Shown: positions 23,881-34,987, counted from the first letter of the stretch. The stretch: DNA of 64,000 nt from Corylus avellana (GCF_901000735.1 NC_081542.1:44556238-44620237), one strand, 5' to 3'. Numbers and translations: made by a program. The notes: a model not told the origin generated them from the sequence alone.

Positions 23881-24065
23881 AATGTCACTAAAGGGTAACT
23901 CAATCGACTGGGGACCAAGCCTCATAAAGCAGAGGTCGCTAGTCTTTTTTTTTTTCTTTTTTTTTTTCCTTTTACATGTCCGCACAAGAGAGGGAAGGAG
24001 GGATTCGAAATAGTGACCTCCGCTTTATTAGGCGTGGTCCCAGCCGATTGAGCTACCTCTTGGGC
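23881..24065. mobile_element. Two inverted tRNA-derived SINE copies (foldback)
   Basis: The left half reads GGTAACTCAATCGACTGGGG then AAAGCAGAGGTCGCTAG. The right half is its near complement, ending GATTGAGCTACCTCTTGGG. A T/C-rich spacer lies between them. The units match the SINE family at 29987-30104, 38842-38945, 47672-47804 and 51132-51240. Confidence 0.6.
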
Positions 24066-25350
24066 CGGGGTTACTAATCTTTAGTATAACTAGAATATCA
24101 TCTTTTCACTTTATCCTTCTTGTATCTTCCAACCTTCTCTTTACTCTCATAATCAAGGCGTTATTTTGAAAAGTGTTTGAATTTACAAAACCATACCTTC
24201 AATTAATCCTTAGAAATCATAAAAACGTACATTCGAGATCTTAGACTAGTTATTTCACGTTGTCACCAAACATTCACGTTCAAATTACTTTTTACTTGGA
24301 TATAGCAAGTACCTTGTCAGAGCTCTGATCTCTCTCTCTCTCTCTCTCTTTTGCTGAGAGAGAGCTACTAAAAACCTCGGGTTTTCTTCCATCTCCTTGG
24401 TGAGAAAAGCCACCTCCTTTGTGAGGTTCCTCTGGGGAGGAGATATGGAGTTCTTCTCCATTGTCCTCCATCTTCTCTGTTTCTTTTTTTTTGTTCTTGT
24501 TTATTTTATTTTATTTTATTTTTGGTGATTTTTGTTGTTCTGCTTTCTAACTAGACCAGGAGCTCTTACCTCCTTCATACTCTCCTCTTAGCCTCCGTAT
24601 ACTTTAGTAGATTTATCCTTCAGTGGAGACCTCTGTAACCGAATTTATGTTGATGTCTCTCTCTTTTACAGTTCTCGATTGACTCGGACTCTAACAATGC
24701 TTCTTCCACTTCAACCTCCTCCTGGTGATTGTTGTGGTTTCCAAGTGTGGGTTCAAATAAGTTCACGTAAATATGTGTCATTTTTGCTTCTATTACCGCT
24801 ACATGCGGCCATATTGAGAGGACGGGGACAATAAATGGAACCCACCATAAAAGAGATTCAAAATATAACTTATCTTGACAATAAATAGAACCCACCATTC
24901 CATATTCATAGTGAATATCTTATCTATTCAATGCTAACCATAATGATCTCCCAAAAAAAAAAAAAAAACAATTCTATCCATAATGAGTATGAGGATCGGA
25001 ACTCAAAAACAAAATTCTCTTTTGGTCCTATCTAATGAACTTTCAGTTGTATGAAGTTTCATATTTTATTATGGAGAAACCTCCCTGAATTAACAACCAT
25101 GAAACAAGACCCTTCGATCAATGATTATCTTTCTTCATTGCCACTTATAAATTAGTAGCAATAAACAATACACAATGATTTTTGTCTTCCCACAGACTAC
25201 ATCAGACCGATTTGTGTTAATGGGACTGCATCGAATCTCGTTCAAAAGGAAAGAATTTCACGGTTATAATCATTTCCCTTTTCAAATGAGAGGAAGCAAC
25301 AACTCCAATTACCATTCCAGCCAACAAAGTCAAGATGTATTTTGAAAATT
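24066..25350. other. Intergenic stretch of unit D
   Basis: 24066-24300 is homologous to 18890-19100. 24300-24900 is not seen elsewhere in the window; it has a CT run (24331-24350) and pyrimidine-rich text resembling an untranslated leader, but no open frame of note. 25100-25350 is homologous to 11390-11620. Confidence 0.45.
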
Positions 25351-25898
25351 TCAAGAATGACTACCATCCTTGACAGAGGGTTTCAAATAGGGGTCGTCCC
25401 TGTAAGTTGAATACAACGGAAGATCAAGAGCTCTCTCTGCTATATATTCTCCCGTCCTCGTGAATCTTTGCAACCAGGCCCTCAAGGGATGGAAAGTTGG
25501 CCTATTACAATTCACACACCAACGTTCAGCATGAGTGGAAGAACAACAGGATTATGGGTTCGTTTGGATTTGTAGTTTCAAAATGTGTGATTCAAAAAAT
25601 AACTTCAAAATATGCAATATAAAAACGCAATTTTTACAAATGTAGTTAGCATTTTTAAACCGTAATTTTTTTTAAAACGCACTTTCAAACAATATATTTT
25701 TCGCAATGTCGTTTAAAATCGCATTTTTGACATTGCCAAATCGAAAAGCCAAATGGACTAGCAAGGGGACAAAAGATTGCAAAAAAGTAATTGTATATAA
25801 TATATGTCACCTCAGGTCGTATATTACCAACTACAACAAGACCCAAATCCTCACCATGCATAGAAATCTTCAGCAAAGTCATGAAGCAATCATGGCTC
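25351..25898 (-). pseudogene. FMN/FHY: Riboflavin kinase (FMN/FHY-like) last two exons, copy D
   Basis: The last exon, 25351-25501, reads ANFPSLEGLVAKIHED then ALDLPLYSTYRDDPYLKPSV. The penultimate exon is 25811-25898 with a GAG/GTGACA donor. Damage differs from copy B: Trp of EPWLL is TGA, four bases are inserted after DFY, and several bases are inserted after IHEDGRI. The 7-bp duplication of copy B is absent. The two fragments thus lost function independently or share an already non-functional origin. No APC4 fragment follows in this unit. Confidence 0.7.
25557..25690. mobile_element. Tourist-like MITE in riboflavin kinase intron, copy D
   Basis: GGGTTCGTTTGGATTTG to AAAACGCACTT lies in the same intron position as in copy B, so the insertion predates the unit duplication. 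Confidence 0.42.
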
Positions 25899-25990
25899 CT
25901 GCATTATAAAAAACTAGAGTTAACCAGGAAAAAGAAAAAAAGGAAAAAAGAAATTTAGAAGCTACAATTTGTGTCTCGTTACGTACACTC

Positions 25991-25991
<1 letters not shown>

Positions 25992-26034
<43 letters not shown>
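25992..26034. repeat. (TA)n microsatellite next to gap
   Basis: The TA run ends a few bases before the 100-N gap (26043-26142), which it probably caused. Confidence 0.9.
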
Positions 26035-26037
<3 letters not shown>

Positions 26038-26042
26038 TTTTT

Positions 26043-26142
26043 NNNNNNNNNNNNNNNNNNNNNNNNNNNNNNNNNNNNNNNNNNNNNNNNNNNNNNNNNN
26101 NNNNNNNNNNNNNNNNNNNNNNNNNNNNNNNNNNNNNNNNNN
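26043..26142. other. Scaffold gap (100 N)
   Basis: It separates the riboflavin kinase part of unit D from a block not found in the other units. Confidence 0.9.
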
Positions 26143-28001
26143 TTTAAAAAATATTTTCAAAAACAATTTTTAATTTTTTTAATTTTTAACAAACTATTAA
26201 TATAAAAATCTATTAATTTTAATATTAGCTATTCAACTGTACTGAAAATCAATTTTCTAACTTTTTAAAAAATATTTTATATTAACCTATAAAATCTAAT
26301 TTTTATTCAAAATATAAAAATATTAATATAAAATAATTTATGTTTGATTGCTAAAATTCGACAAAAACAATCAACCATCTAAAAATGTCCATACATCAAT
26401 ATTACGAATATTCCATATCTAGGAAGATTGATATATATGAAAGGGCAAGTACATTACTCTCATCTTGCTTGAAAAAAAAAAAAAAATACCATGAATTCTA
26501 AAATTCAACCTCAAATATTACAATATTTTGGCCAAAGAACTAATATCGTAATACTCTCCTAGATCTAATATCTTTTAAAATTACAAGCCCAACAGCATGA
26601 ACAGATGCAACTGTGGTCGTAACTGTCGAAAGAATTGTTTCATCCATCTACAAACAACATAAAAATAAGTAATAAGCAATAAATCATATATGCATTGTTT
26701 CTCTGTGACAAATGATTAATAAATTCCAAAAAATTTAATAAATCTATTGCCGGTTCTACCACATCAAACGGAAGAATAACTTTTCATTGGACTTCGTCCC
26801 CCTAACATGAATTCTACAAATCTAGATTAAAAATAACCAAGTAATAAACGAATGCCAATAAACACAGGAATTATAGTGTGGCAGAAGTCCAACTTGGAAT
26901 TCTAGAACAAATTGTAATACCTGTGTCAACACTATCTACCATAAGCTACAGTGGCAAAAACACCTTAAGAGGGGCACAGAGCTGTATATTTCATAGTATG
27001 TGCAAGCAAAGAAAGCTACAAAAAAATGTTTGGTGAAAAAGAAGAGGAGAATATTCTGCTCGACCATTAAAACCCATGATTTAACCAAGGCATGGTCAAT
27101 TCAATCACTTTCATGAAAATTCTTATGAGGCAAAAGGCAAAAACAGGCCTAAGAAGCAGAGGATACAAGGTCATCCACGAAAGAAAAGAAAAAAATACAG
27201 AGAATTGAACATAAATCTAAGGCATGAACTTGATCAGTTCATAATTTTGGCATCAAAGAACTACTGATATGTAAATGATACCCGACTTTAGTAGAAACAG
27301 AAAATTTTCCTCAGTTAACAGATAGGGAAATAAGCCCAACTACTTGATATTAGGATATTTTTGAACAATCACAGTATCAAACCCTAAACCCAAAAGAACC
27401 CTCAATCAGTTTCTGAAGATAAAATGCCCCATTACGTCAAAAGCACAAACAAGTAAAATGGTAATCTATCTAACCATTAAATCTCATTTGAATGATTAAT
27501 AAGTAATAAGCAATAAATCATTTGAATTAATTGATTAATGTCTTTGCAATATTTTTCTTAAAGGAAAAAATCTCTTTAAGCTTCTCATTTGAATTAATTG
27601 ATTAATGTCTTCGCAATATTTCAGAAAACTGAGGCCAATTTGAATTTTTCTATGTAGAGATTAATCTTGGCATGTGGAGGTAACAACTACCATATTCTAG
27701 GCTTGAAAATAAAAAATAAAAAATAATAATAATGCCCTTTCAAAAAAATTAAGCAGATTCCAATCATCTCTCCAAGGTGGCCGGTTCCTTCAAATCTAAG
27801 AACCCAATGGGGTACCCTTGTTTCTGTGTTTGTAATCGAGCTATAGTTATAAGCTTTTTCTTGTACACCTACCCATGTAATAAATAAGATCTAATAATTA
27901 ATACCCAAAAAACCAATTGCCCTCTTGGTTCAAGTGTAGTAGTGTGAGGATCATCTTTCAATAAACCCTCCTCCAATTAGTATTAATTGTAGTTTTAATT
28001 A

Positions 28002-28060
<59 letters not shown>

Positions 28061-29089
28061 AATTCACATAAGTTTGTGTCTCTGAATATTTTATTGTGTT
28101 GCCAACTCATATTTCTACTTAAAAACACTTAAGAAAAGAGTATCTCTAAAGCATATTAGAAATCCTACGGGTCTCGGATTCCAATTAAATCCAAAAAGAG
28201 GCAATCTCATCCCACACTCCTATAGCTTAATTCCCCATACAACACAGACAAACAATAAAGGACAGGATGAGACAAGTTGATTTCTTTGTTTATTTTCCAC
28301 TCTCATACTCTCAATTTCCCTCTATCCCCAACTTACAACCATTTTGGGCAACCAGATAACTTGGTCATATTTTAAGAAAAAAGCAGGGCATGAATTTTCA
28401 GCTAAATACTTTGCAAGAAATAGAGGCATTTACTTTGCAGAAAGAAGCTTAACTAGTAATGGGTTTTAGTTATTACATGCAATGAAGTCAAGCAAGCAAA
28501 GCAAAAATCAGGAAGTCCTCAAAACACAAAGAATATAGACAAGTCCTCAAAACACTTGCAGCACCCAACAACCAACCTAACAACATCCAAAAAAAAAATC
28601 CCAGATTCTCAATCTTCTGAGAATTGGACAGAAACCCTCCTATGAAAATCAAAACATCTACAAACAAACAAAAACTAACCTAAACAGCTCAACTCTACAA
28701 CACAACACAACACAAAACCTGCTAAGAGCAAAAAACTATTCCTCTCCCACTAGCTTCAGTAGCCGATGCTGGAGAAAGAGCACAACCTCCACCCAGCCTC
28801 ACAACAGCAGCCAAAGCAGCAGCAAATCAACAGGACATTCAACCACAGTTTGAAAAATACAACAATGCCATGCCAGAATTCTGATGACAGTAAAACGAAA
28901 ATCCAAGACTACATGAATGCTGATGACAGTAAAACAAAAATCCAACCAAGACCTCACATAGCAAAACACCAAGCAAAGAGCCAAGAGCCACCGAAAATCC
29001 CCCCAATCTGCGATCACACAACCATAAAATCAAAAGGAAACAAAAACCCATTCGGTTGAGGTTCATCTCAAAGACAAACAAACAAAGAC
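26143..29089. other. Block private to unit D, no gene recognised
   Basis: The DNA is AT-rich with a long (TA)n at 28006-28057. A 97-codon plus-strand frame at 28766-29059 contains the repeat DDSKTKIQ twice but resembles nothing I know. Two 26-40-bp imperfect duplications around 27530-27620 repeat GAATTAATTGATTAATGTC. In the other units this interval is absent between the riboflavin kinase fragment and DUF4220, so it is probably an insertion. Confidence 0.4.
28006..28057. repeat. (TA)n microsatellite
   Basis: A plain TA run of about 50 bases. Confidence 0.9.
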
Positions 29090-29585
29090 CTGTCCCGGGT
29101 GAGTCCCGGGCAGGTCCCGGGCAGGTCTCGGACGGGTCCCGGTCAAGTCCCAGTCAACTCCCTGGCAAGTCTTAGGTGGGTCCCGGCGAAGTCCCGGGAG
29201 GGTCCCGGGTGAGTCCTGGGTAGGTCCCTGGCGAGTCCTGGTCAAGTCCCGGGTGGGTCCCAGTTAGGTCCAGGGAGGGTCCCGAGCAGGTCCTAGGCGG
29301 GTCCCGGTCAGGTCCCAGTCAACTCACGGGCAGGTCCCAGGTGGGTCTCAGTGAAGTCCCGGGAGGGTCCCGATAAAGTCCCGGGTGGGTCCTGGTTAGG
29401 TCCCGGGCGGGTCCTGATCAGGTCTGGGGCAGGTCCCGGGCGGGTCTCGATCAGGTCCCAGTCAACTCCCAGGCAGGTCCCGGGCGGGTCCCGGTGAAGT
29501 CCCGGGCAGGTCCCGAGCGGGTCCCGATCAAGTCCTGGGCAGGTCCCGGTCAAGTCCCGACGAAGTTCTGGGCAGGTCTTGGCAA
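29090..29585. repeat. GC-rich minisatellite (GTCCCGGG-type)
   Basis: About 500 bp are made of short variants of GGTCCCGGGCAG, GTCCCGGTCAA and GTCCCGGGTGG, stepping by roughly 10-15 bases. It contrasts sharply with the AT-rich surroundings. Minus-strand frames across it give a degenerate RDPPGTCPG-like repeat that I regard as non-coding. Confidence 0.85.
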
Positions 29586-29986
29586 TGTCCATCGATTTAA
29601 GAATGAGATGCTCATAGTCGAAAAATGGTTTACGGTTTTCAAAACCGGAAACTATTTTCCGAAAATTAAAGAAGAATTTTTGGTCAAAAGGAAAATATTT
29701 TCCGTTGACCACTATTTTACGTCGAAGTAAACACCGTAAAATACGGAAATCATTTTCTGAAAACCATTTTACGTCGAAGTAAACAGAGCCTTAGTTAAAC
29801 TTAGCTGCGGAGCCAAGATATACTAGTGTTTTCATATACATTAATTACAAACGACTCCATTCCTACCGGAAGGAAATAAAGATACAGAAAAAATCTTATA
29901 CACATCCTCCAAATTTTTTTTTTAAAAAAATAAAAATAAAAAGCCATTGGATTGACCAGTTTATTCAGTTTAGTCAATCGAAATCA
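29586..29986. other. Flank of minisatellite and 3' region of DUF4220 copy D
   Basis: 29586-29811 is self-complementary around ACGGTTTTCAAAACCGG and ends GTCGAAGTAAACAGAGCC, possibly the terminus of a DNA transposon. 29815-29976 matches the 3' flanks of the other DUF4220 copies. Confidence 0.4.
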
Positions 29987-30104
29987 TTTTTTGACATGAC
30001 ATGTCCGCACAAGAGGGGGAGGGGGCCGGAGATTCGAACTAGTGACATCCGATTCATTAGGCGTGGTCGTAGCCGATTGAGCTACCTCTTGAGGACAATC
30101 ATGG
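29987..30104 (-). mobile_element. tRNA-derived SINE at the end of DUF4220 copy D
   Basis: Read on the minus strand it has GTAGCTCAATCGGC (A-box type), CTAGTTCGAATCT (B-box type), a pyrimidine-rich part, GTGCGGACATGTC and a short A tail. It is flanked by the perfect 10-bp repeat ATCGAAATCA (29977-29986 and 30105-30114). The stop codon of the gene now lies in its head. Confidence 0.8.
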
Positions 30105-32339
30105 ATCGAAATCACTCGGACTGTCAGATTGAACTCCCTCTTGGAGACTGTGAATCGAAATCTTTGAAACTTGTGTAGCAGTATATTGGAAGTGATCTCC
30201 AATGCCAAGATGAGCCATTAATAACCAGACAAATGTGATAAGCTCTCCTCCTTTGCTTAGTTGAGCAACATGAGTATTGGACCTGCAATGGCTTGCAGCA
30301 TAAGACAACATTTCCACCCACACTTCACTCATTACACCCCATCCCTTTTTGTACTCCAAATTTCTTAGCTCTTTTGCGAGAATACATGCATCGAACAACA
30401 CAGATTTGCTTATGTCTCCCTTCAGACTAGCAGGTTCCAAATCAGTATTTACTTCAAGGATTCTAGTACAAGCCTGTTTATGTTCTTGATCTTGTTCTTG
30501 TCGTAGGTCGACCTTTTTGTCGAAGAATCTTTTGGCCTCGGCACAAGTATCGCGGAATCTTATTTGGCCAATACCTGCTACAGCAGACATCATAGTAGGC
30601 TGCATAACTAGAAGATATAACATATAATCCGAAAGGATTTTACAAAATTCACGACGATTACGAGTGTCTTCATCACTCTCATGGATTGTATGGTCATGAT
30701 AGCAGAGATCTGTAGCAATATGCCATAATATAAGACTCTGATCAAAACCAACGTCGACAATATAATGCATCAACTTGCTGCTACCCTCCGTAGTCCAATC
30801 ATTATTTTGTAGAACCCATTCCCCTCGGGCTGAACATATTCTCTTCGCAGTGTCAGGTGACTCAGGTTCATCTGCGAGATCGGATTTCTTTTTCAGCTGA
30901 ACAAAGATGAAATCCCATAGCTTTTTTTCAAATGGTTTCTTGGACACATATGTAATCTTATCATAGAAATCCTTCAAGTTGAAGAGAGAAAAACACATAC
31001 GACAAAAACTAGCAAAGTGACTACGATTCTGTTTTGTACCTTCCTCCAGACAATAATGTATCAAGTTGTATTGATTTAGAGATTCAGACCACCTCCGAAA
31101 TAGGATTTGTCTAGCCCGTCCCAAGCAACTCATTGATTCTATATCTTCCCCCCAGTTTATCTTCTTGAGATGGAGAAAGTATCTGAAGAGAGGGAGGAAG
31201 CATCTGAAGAGAGGGAGGAAGCATATGTTTATTCCTTTCCATCTTTTATTGCTGGTGTGAGTAAATGTATACACCTGCTGGGTGTAAGCAACAGCAACAG
31301 TCCAATCAGAGAAAGCCAGCATAAAGAGAGCAATTGTATCCAAGGCTATGGCACCAAAGAGCAAGGTATAGGTAATTCCAACGTCAATCTTGCCAAAACC
31401 ATGCTTATCTAATGAATAGAAGGTTGAAAGAGCTGCAACAATCGCACAACTGGATATAAACCGGGCAAAGTATCCAAATATTGAACGTATCACGACAACC
31501 TTCGTATAGAGAACTGTATAGAAGAAGTTGAGTTCAACTGCTACGACTTTCAAAGCAACCTCTGCGGTTCTCTGACCGAAAAAATCTCGGCTCTGCCAAT
31601 GGTCACGGGTACTAAAGATGTGATCCACAATGAGACCCTTGAAGATTTCGAAGAATTGATAAGCATGTTGCACCTCCGCAATAGCATCGAGATCGCTTTG
31701 ATGGGAGGTCATGGCTCTTTCAGGTGCCTCCTCGATCCAAATATTAGGTTCGCGGTTGTCCTTTTTTATTGCAGAGTATTTCTCCATATACTCTGCATAG
31801 TCAGGCCCTGGGTCAGGCGCTTTAAGCATGGATTTCCGAAATGTATTCAGGTTTGCTTGAAATAAAGCATATGTTCGCTCACCATACTTGATGGTTCCAA
31901 CAACAAACAGAAGGAGAGTAGGGACCCATAACTTGTTACTGGGAAGGGATTGGCCAAAGACAATAATAGCAGTGACAACCTGGCTTAGGAGTCCAACTAA
32001 GTGCCTTAGCCAGAGAGCATTATCCTCCATAGCAAAAGCAGTTACGGTATCTGGACCACCAAGGTGTAACAAAAGAAAGGGAGCCCAAAACACCCGAATG
32101 TCAGCATGATCATCAAATTTTTGAGTATATTTTTGACGGCTGGAAATAAGTCCCAATGCAAAGATAGCAGCCCAATCGGCCAGCAAGTAAGCTAGCCAAA
32201 TCAGCGAGATTACGATCATATTTCCTGTGCGTTTTCTAAATGGTGCAAACAGAATTAGAATGATCTGTAGTGAGAGACTGAACAGAACGAAACCTTGGAT
32301 ACTCCATTCATCATACAGCTTCTTGATTGAGTTAGACAT
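30099..32339 (-). CDS. DUF4220/DUF594 membrane protein, copy D (full length)
   Basis: This is a complete single-exon frame. I prefer the ATG at 32339 (MSNSIKKLYDEW, 746 residues), which is shared with copy A; an ATG three codons earlier is also in frame. Layout is as in copy B: N-terminal helices with LIWLAYLLADWAAIFALG, FWAPFLLLHLGG and KYGERTYALF, a second membrane cluster with FGYFARFISSCAIVAAL, then DUF594 with SVLFDACILAKEL, GVMSEVWVEMLSYAASHC and GGELITFVWLLMAHLGIGD. It differs from B mainly in the cytoplasmic segments (for example FVQLKKKSDLADEPESPDT). The heptad linker repeat is CFLPLFR twice, then YFLHLKK. A SINE inserted at the 3' end changes the last codon and supplies the stop. 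Function is unknown; the frame is intact. Confidence 0.9.
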   Translation of the reverse strand: MSNSIKKLYDEWSIQGFVLFSLSLQIILILFAPFRKRTGNMIVISLIWLAYLLADWAAIFALGLISSRQKYTQKFDDHADIRVFWAPFLLLHLGGPDTVTAFAMEDNALWLRHLVGLLSQVVTAIIVFGQSLPSNKLWVPTLLLFVVGTIKYGERTYALFQANLNTFRKSMLKAPDPGPDYAEYMEKYSAIKKDNREPNIWIEEAPERAMTSHQSDLDAIAEVQHAYQFFEIFKGLIVDHIFSTRDHWQSRDFFGQRTAEVALKVVAVELNFFYTVLYTKVVVIRSIFGYFARFISSCAIVAALSTFYSLDKHGFGKIDVGITYTLLFGAIALDTIALFMLAFSDWTVAVAYTQQVYTFTHTSNKRWKGINICFLPLFRCFLPLFRYFLHLKKINWGEDIESMSCLGRARQILFRRWSESLNQYNLIHYCLEEGTKQNRSHFASFCRMCFSLFNLKDFYDKITYVSKKPFEKKLWDFIFVQLKKKSDLADEPESPDTAKRICSARGEWVLQNNDWTTEGSSKLMHYIVDVGFDQSLILWHIATDLCYHDHTIHESDEDTRNRREFCKILSDYMLYLLVMQPTMMSAVAGIGQIRFRDTCAEAKRFFDKKVDLRQEQDQEHKQACTRILEVNTDLEPASLKGDISKSVLFDACILAKELRNLEYKKGWGVMSEVWVEMLSYAASHCRSNTHVAQLSKGGELITFVWLLMAHLGIGDHFQYTATQVSKISIHSLQEGVQSDSPSDFDP

Positions 32340-32348
32340 ATCCTTCAA

Positions 32349-33148
32349 TTCCCTTGGTTGTTTAATTTTCTTACTCCTTAATTTCTTTCACCCTGTTGAA
32401 GAGCTAGAACTTCGAGTGTTAGGTCCTATTTGGTAGACGAAATGACTATTTTATTAAAAAAAAAAAGAATAATTATTATTGAGAATGAAAGAATGTAAAA
32501 TGGAATAATTATTTATAACATTCCTTAGTTTAGTGAGAATACATATACTCTAATTATAATGACTATTGACAAGAATGAAAAATATTTTACACCAAAACAA
32601 ATGGAGCCTTATGAGCCTAATCGTAACAAACATATATAACAAAATAAAATAATAATAATACTTTTTTAAAAAAATTGAAAGTATTCTTTTATAGCCCACC
32701 ACATAACCCAAATTTTTAGGTTTCATGGAAAAACTAATATGTGTCATGGACGAGACAAAATTTGTAAGACAATAGAACTATTATGCATTACAATCGCATT
32801 ACTTCGAGAACTTTATGAACAAACTATAAACACAATTAATTAAATTATTCGGATTATAGTTGAACTATATAGTCTTATACCTATTGCTCGATATGACCCG
32901 AACCCGATACTAGAGCTAGCAATCTTTTAAACAACCCGCGAACCTGACATGAATCTAACAAAAGATTAGAGAGTTTGAATTAAGAAGTTTGACCTGTTTT
33001 ACCTTGATAATTGTTCTAGAAGCAAATGGAGCACTTACTAATAATAATAATAATAAGTTTTAGCGGACTAAGAAATGTTAGAAACTGGGCCTGCATGCCA
33101 TGTACGGTTTAAGTCGACATAAATTAAGGTGTTCACTGTTCAGCATGT
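32349..33148. other. Upstream region of DUF4220 copy D
   Basis: This is homologous to parts of 14908-16800, shortened by deletions. It is AT-rich, with no gene and no clear promoter motif. Confidence 0.5.
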
Positions 33149-33248
33149 NNNNNNNNNNNNNNNNNNNNNNNNNNNNNNNNNNNNNNNNNNNNNNNNNNNN
33201 NNNNNNNNNNNNNNNNNNNNNNNNNNNNNNNNNNNNNNNNNNNNNNNN
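33149..33248. other. Scaffold gap (100 N)
   Basis: The flanks are consecutive in units A and B near an A run (5950-5980, 16808-16830). The gap is probably small. Confidence 0.85.
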
Positions 33249-33890
33249 AAAAAAATTAAGGTGTTTAGTAATTTATCACAAATAAATAATTATTTGTGGA
33301 ATCAGAATTGAAATAGATTTTATTCTATTACTTAATGAGAGGAATAATTAAAAAAAAGTTTTCATTGATCGTCAATGACTTAGCTAGCCTATGAATACAG
33401 AACATGTTTATTCCATGTATGAGGTATTAGTGGGCATAGCTTAGAAAACACCTCTTTTACTAAAAAAAGAAATAAAAAATTTAAAAAAATTCAGAGTTTA
33501 TGTTGCTTAAGTAATTTTAAATCTTTTTCCATTGCATATTTTAACATATTATTGTTTTGAATATATTACAAGAAATTGTTTGTCTTTAGGATGCTATTAT
33601 CCACCCAGGAAATCCTGGGATTTAACTAGTTTTTTTTTTGGACATTTGCATTGAGTTAGCTAAAATATAGATTGCTATCTAAAATTTAGATAAAACTCTC
33701 CTACATTCAAGGAAAATTTAGAGAGACGCTGTAATTCAATTTAAAAGTTTTTTACTTTAAATAATTCTCTCCCTCTCACTTTTTCTATCTTTCTCTTAAA
33801 TAAAAAATGATTAAATAGTATTAAGAAAGATTAAAAAATTCGGATATGGAGTGCATTTAAAAATCTTTAAGTAATTAAAAAAAAAATGGT
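33249..33890. repeat. End of upstream region of unit D
   Basis: This is homologous to 16840-17370, with the Mutator-like site of 6216 unoccupied. No gene is seen. Confidence 0.5.
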
Positions 33891-33978
33891 TAAACATATT
33901 TTACCCTATGTGATGTGACTACTTCATTCTATCCACTTATAACACTACAAAAAACACATTTTTTGCTGACCCATGATT

Positions 33979-34452
33979 ACTGACGTGTCAGGTCGTCTGA
34001 CACGTCAGTAAATCTTGCTGACGGGGCTTTCCTGACGTGTTTCGGTCGTGAAGAATGTGGGTGTCAGGAAATCGGAATTCCTGACGTGTCGAAATTGACA
34101 CGTCAGGAATTACTGACGTGCTGAATTTTCACACGTGAGTAAATCTTCTGACTTGTCAAAATTGACACGTCAGGAAATTCCTCACGTGTCAAAAACTGAC
34201 ACGTCAAGAAATTACTGACGTGTCAATTTTTGACACGTCAATAATTTCCTGACGTGTCAATTTTTGACACGTCAAGAATTTCCTGACGTGTCAAAATTGA
34301 CACGTCAGTAATTTCCTGACGTGTCAGTTTTGACACGTCAGTAATTTGGTTCAAAACGAACCAAATTTGCCGACGTGTCAAAAATTGACACGTCAGTAAT
34401 TACTGACGTGTCAATTTTTGACACGTCGGCAAATTTGGTTCGTTTTGAACCA
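33979..34452. repeat. Left subterminal TGACGTGTCA palindrome array
   Basis: About twenty copies of TGACGTGTC or its complement GACACGTCA, mostly in head-to-head pairs around AAATT-type spacers, so that each pair can fold on itself. The right edge is a 106-bp perfect palindrome (34347-34452). Confidence 0.9.
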
Positions 34453-34887
34453 GATTTTTTCCTTCCCCCCTATATTTTTTGTGATTTTTTTCAGGACTAT
34501 ACCCGAATTTTGTGTTACGGTTCACCTGATATTCAATCTATCCATCAAAACCATGCAAATAATATACAATTTTTCCATCAAATAACATACATCATATCCA
34601 TTAACATCAATCACAAACTACCCATCAAAACTAACTTCAACACACCATAATAACACAAATAACATAATATATATACACCAATCACAAATATATATATAAA
34701 CTAACTTCAACACACCAAAAATATCACATACTAACATAATATACACAAATACAATTACATCAACTTATACACAACTGTGAATAGCCTCAAATTCTCGACC
34801 AGACTAGCGATCATTGACATCCATAGCATCCTCTCGACGATGTCCATTACCTGCAAATGATAAAACAAACAATATTCACCAATAAAA

Positions 34888-34987
34888 NNNNNNNNNNNNN
34901 NNNNNNNNNNNNNNNNNNNNNNNNNNNNNNNNNNNNNNNNNNNNNNNNNNNNNNNNNNNNNNNNNNNNNNNNNNNNNNNNNNNNNNN
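34888..34987. other. Scaffold gap (100 N) inside the CACTA-type element
   Basis: Both flanks belong to the same element; TA repeats follow on the right. Confidence 0.85.

Noticed and set aside
28766..29059. 97-codon plus-strand frame with a duplicated DDSKTKIQ
   Set aside because: The duplication is a 35-bp DNA repeat. No homology is recognised and there is no sign of splicing or of a promoter, so I do not call it a gene.
29308..29712. 134-codon minus-strand frame with RDPPGTCPG repeats
   Set aside because: It is a by-product of the GC-rich minisatellite; the neighbouring frames are equally open.
30000..30100. tRNA-like A and B boxes, also at 23890, 38850, 47710 and 51140
   Set aside because: They are poly-A-tailed, flanked by target duplications and lack a cloverleaf anticodon arm that I can draw. 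They are SINEs, not tRNA genes.
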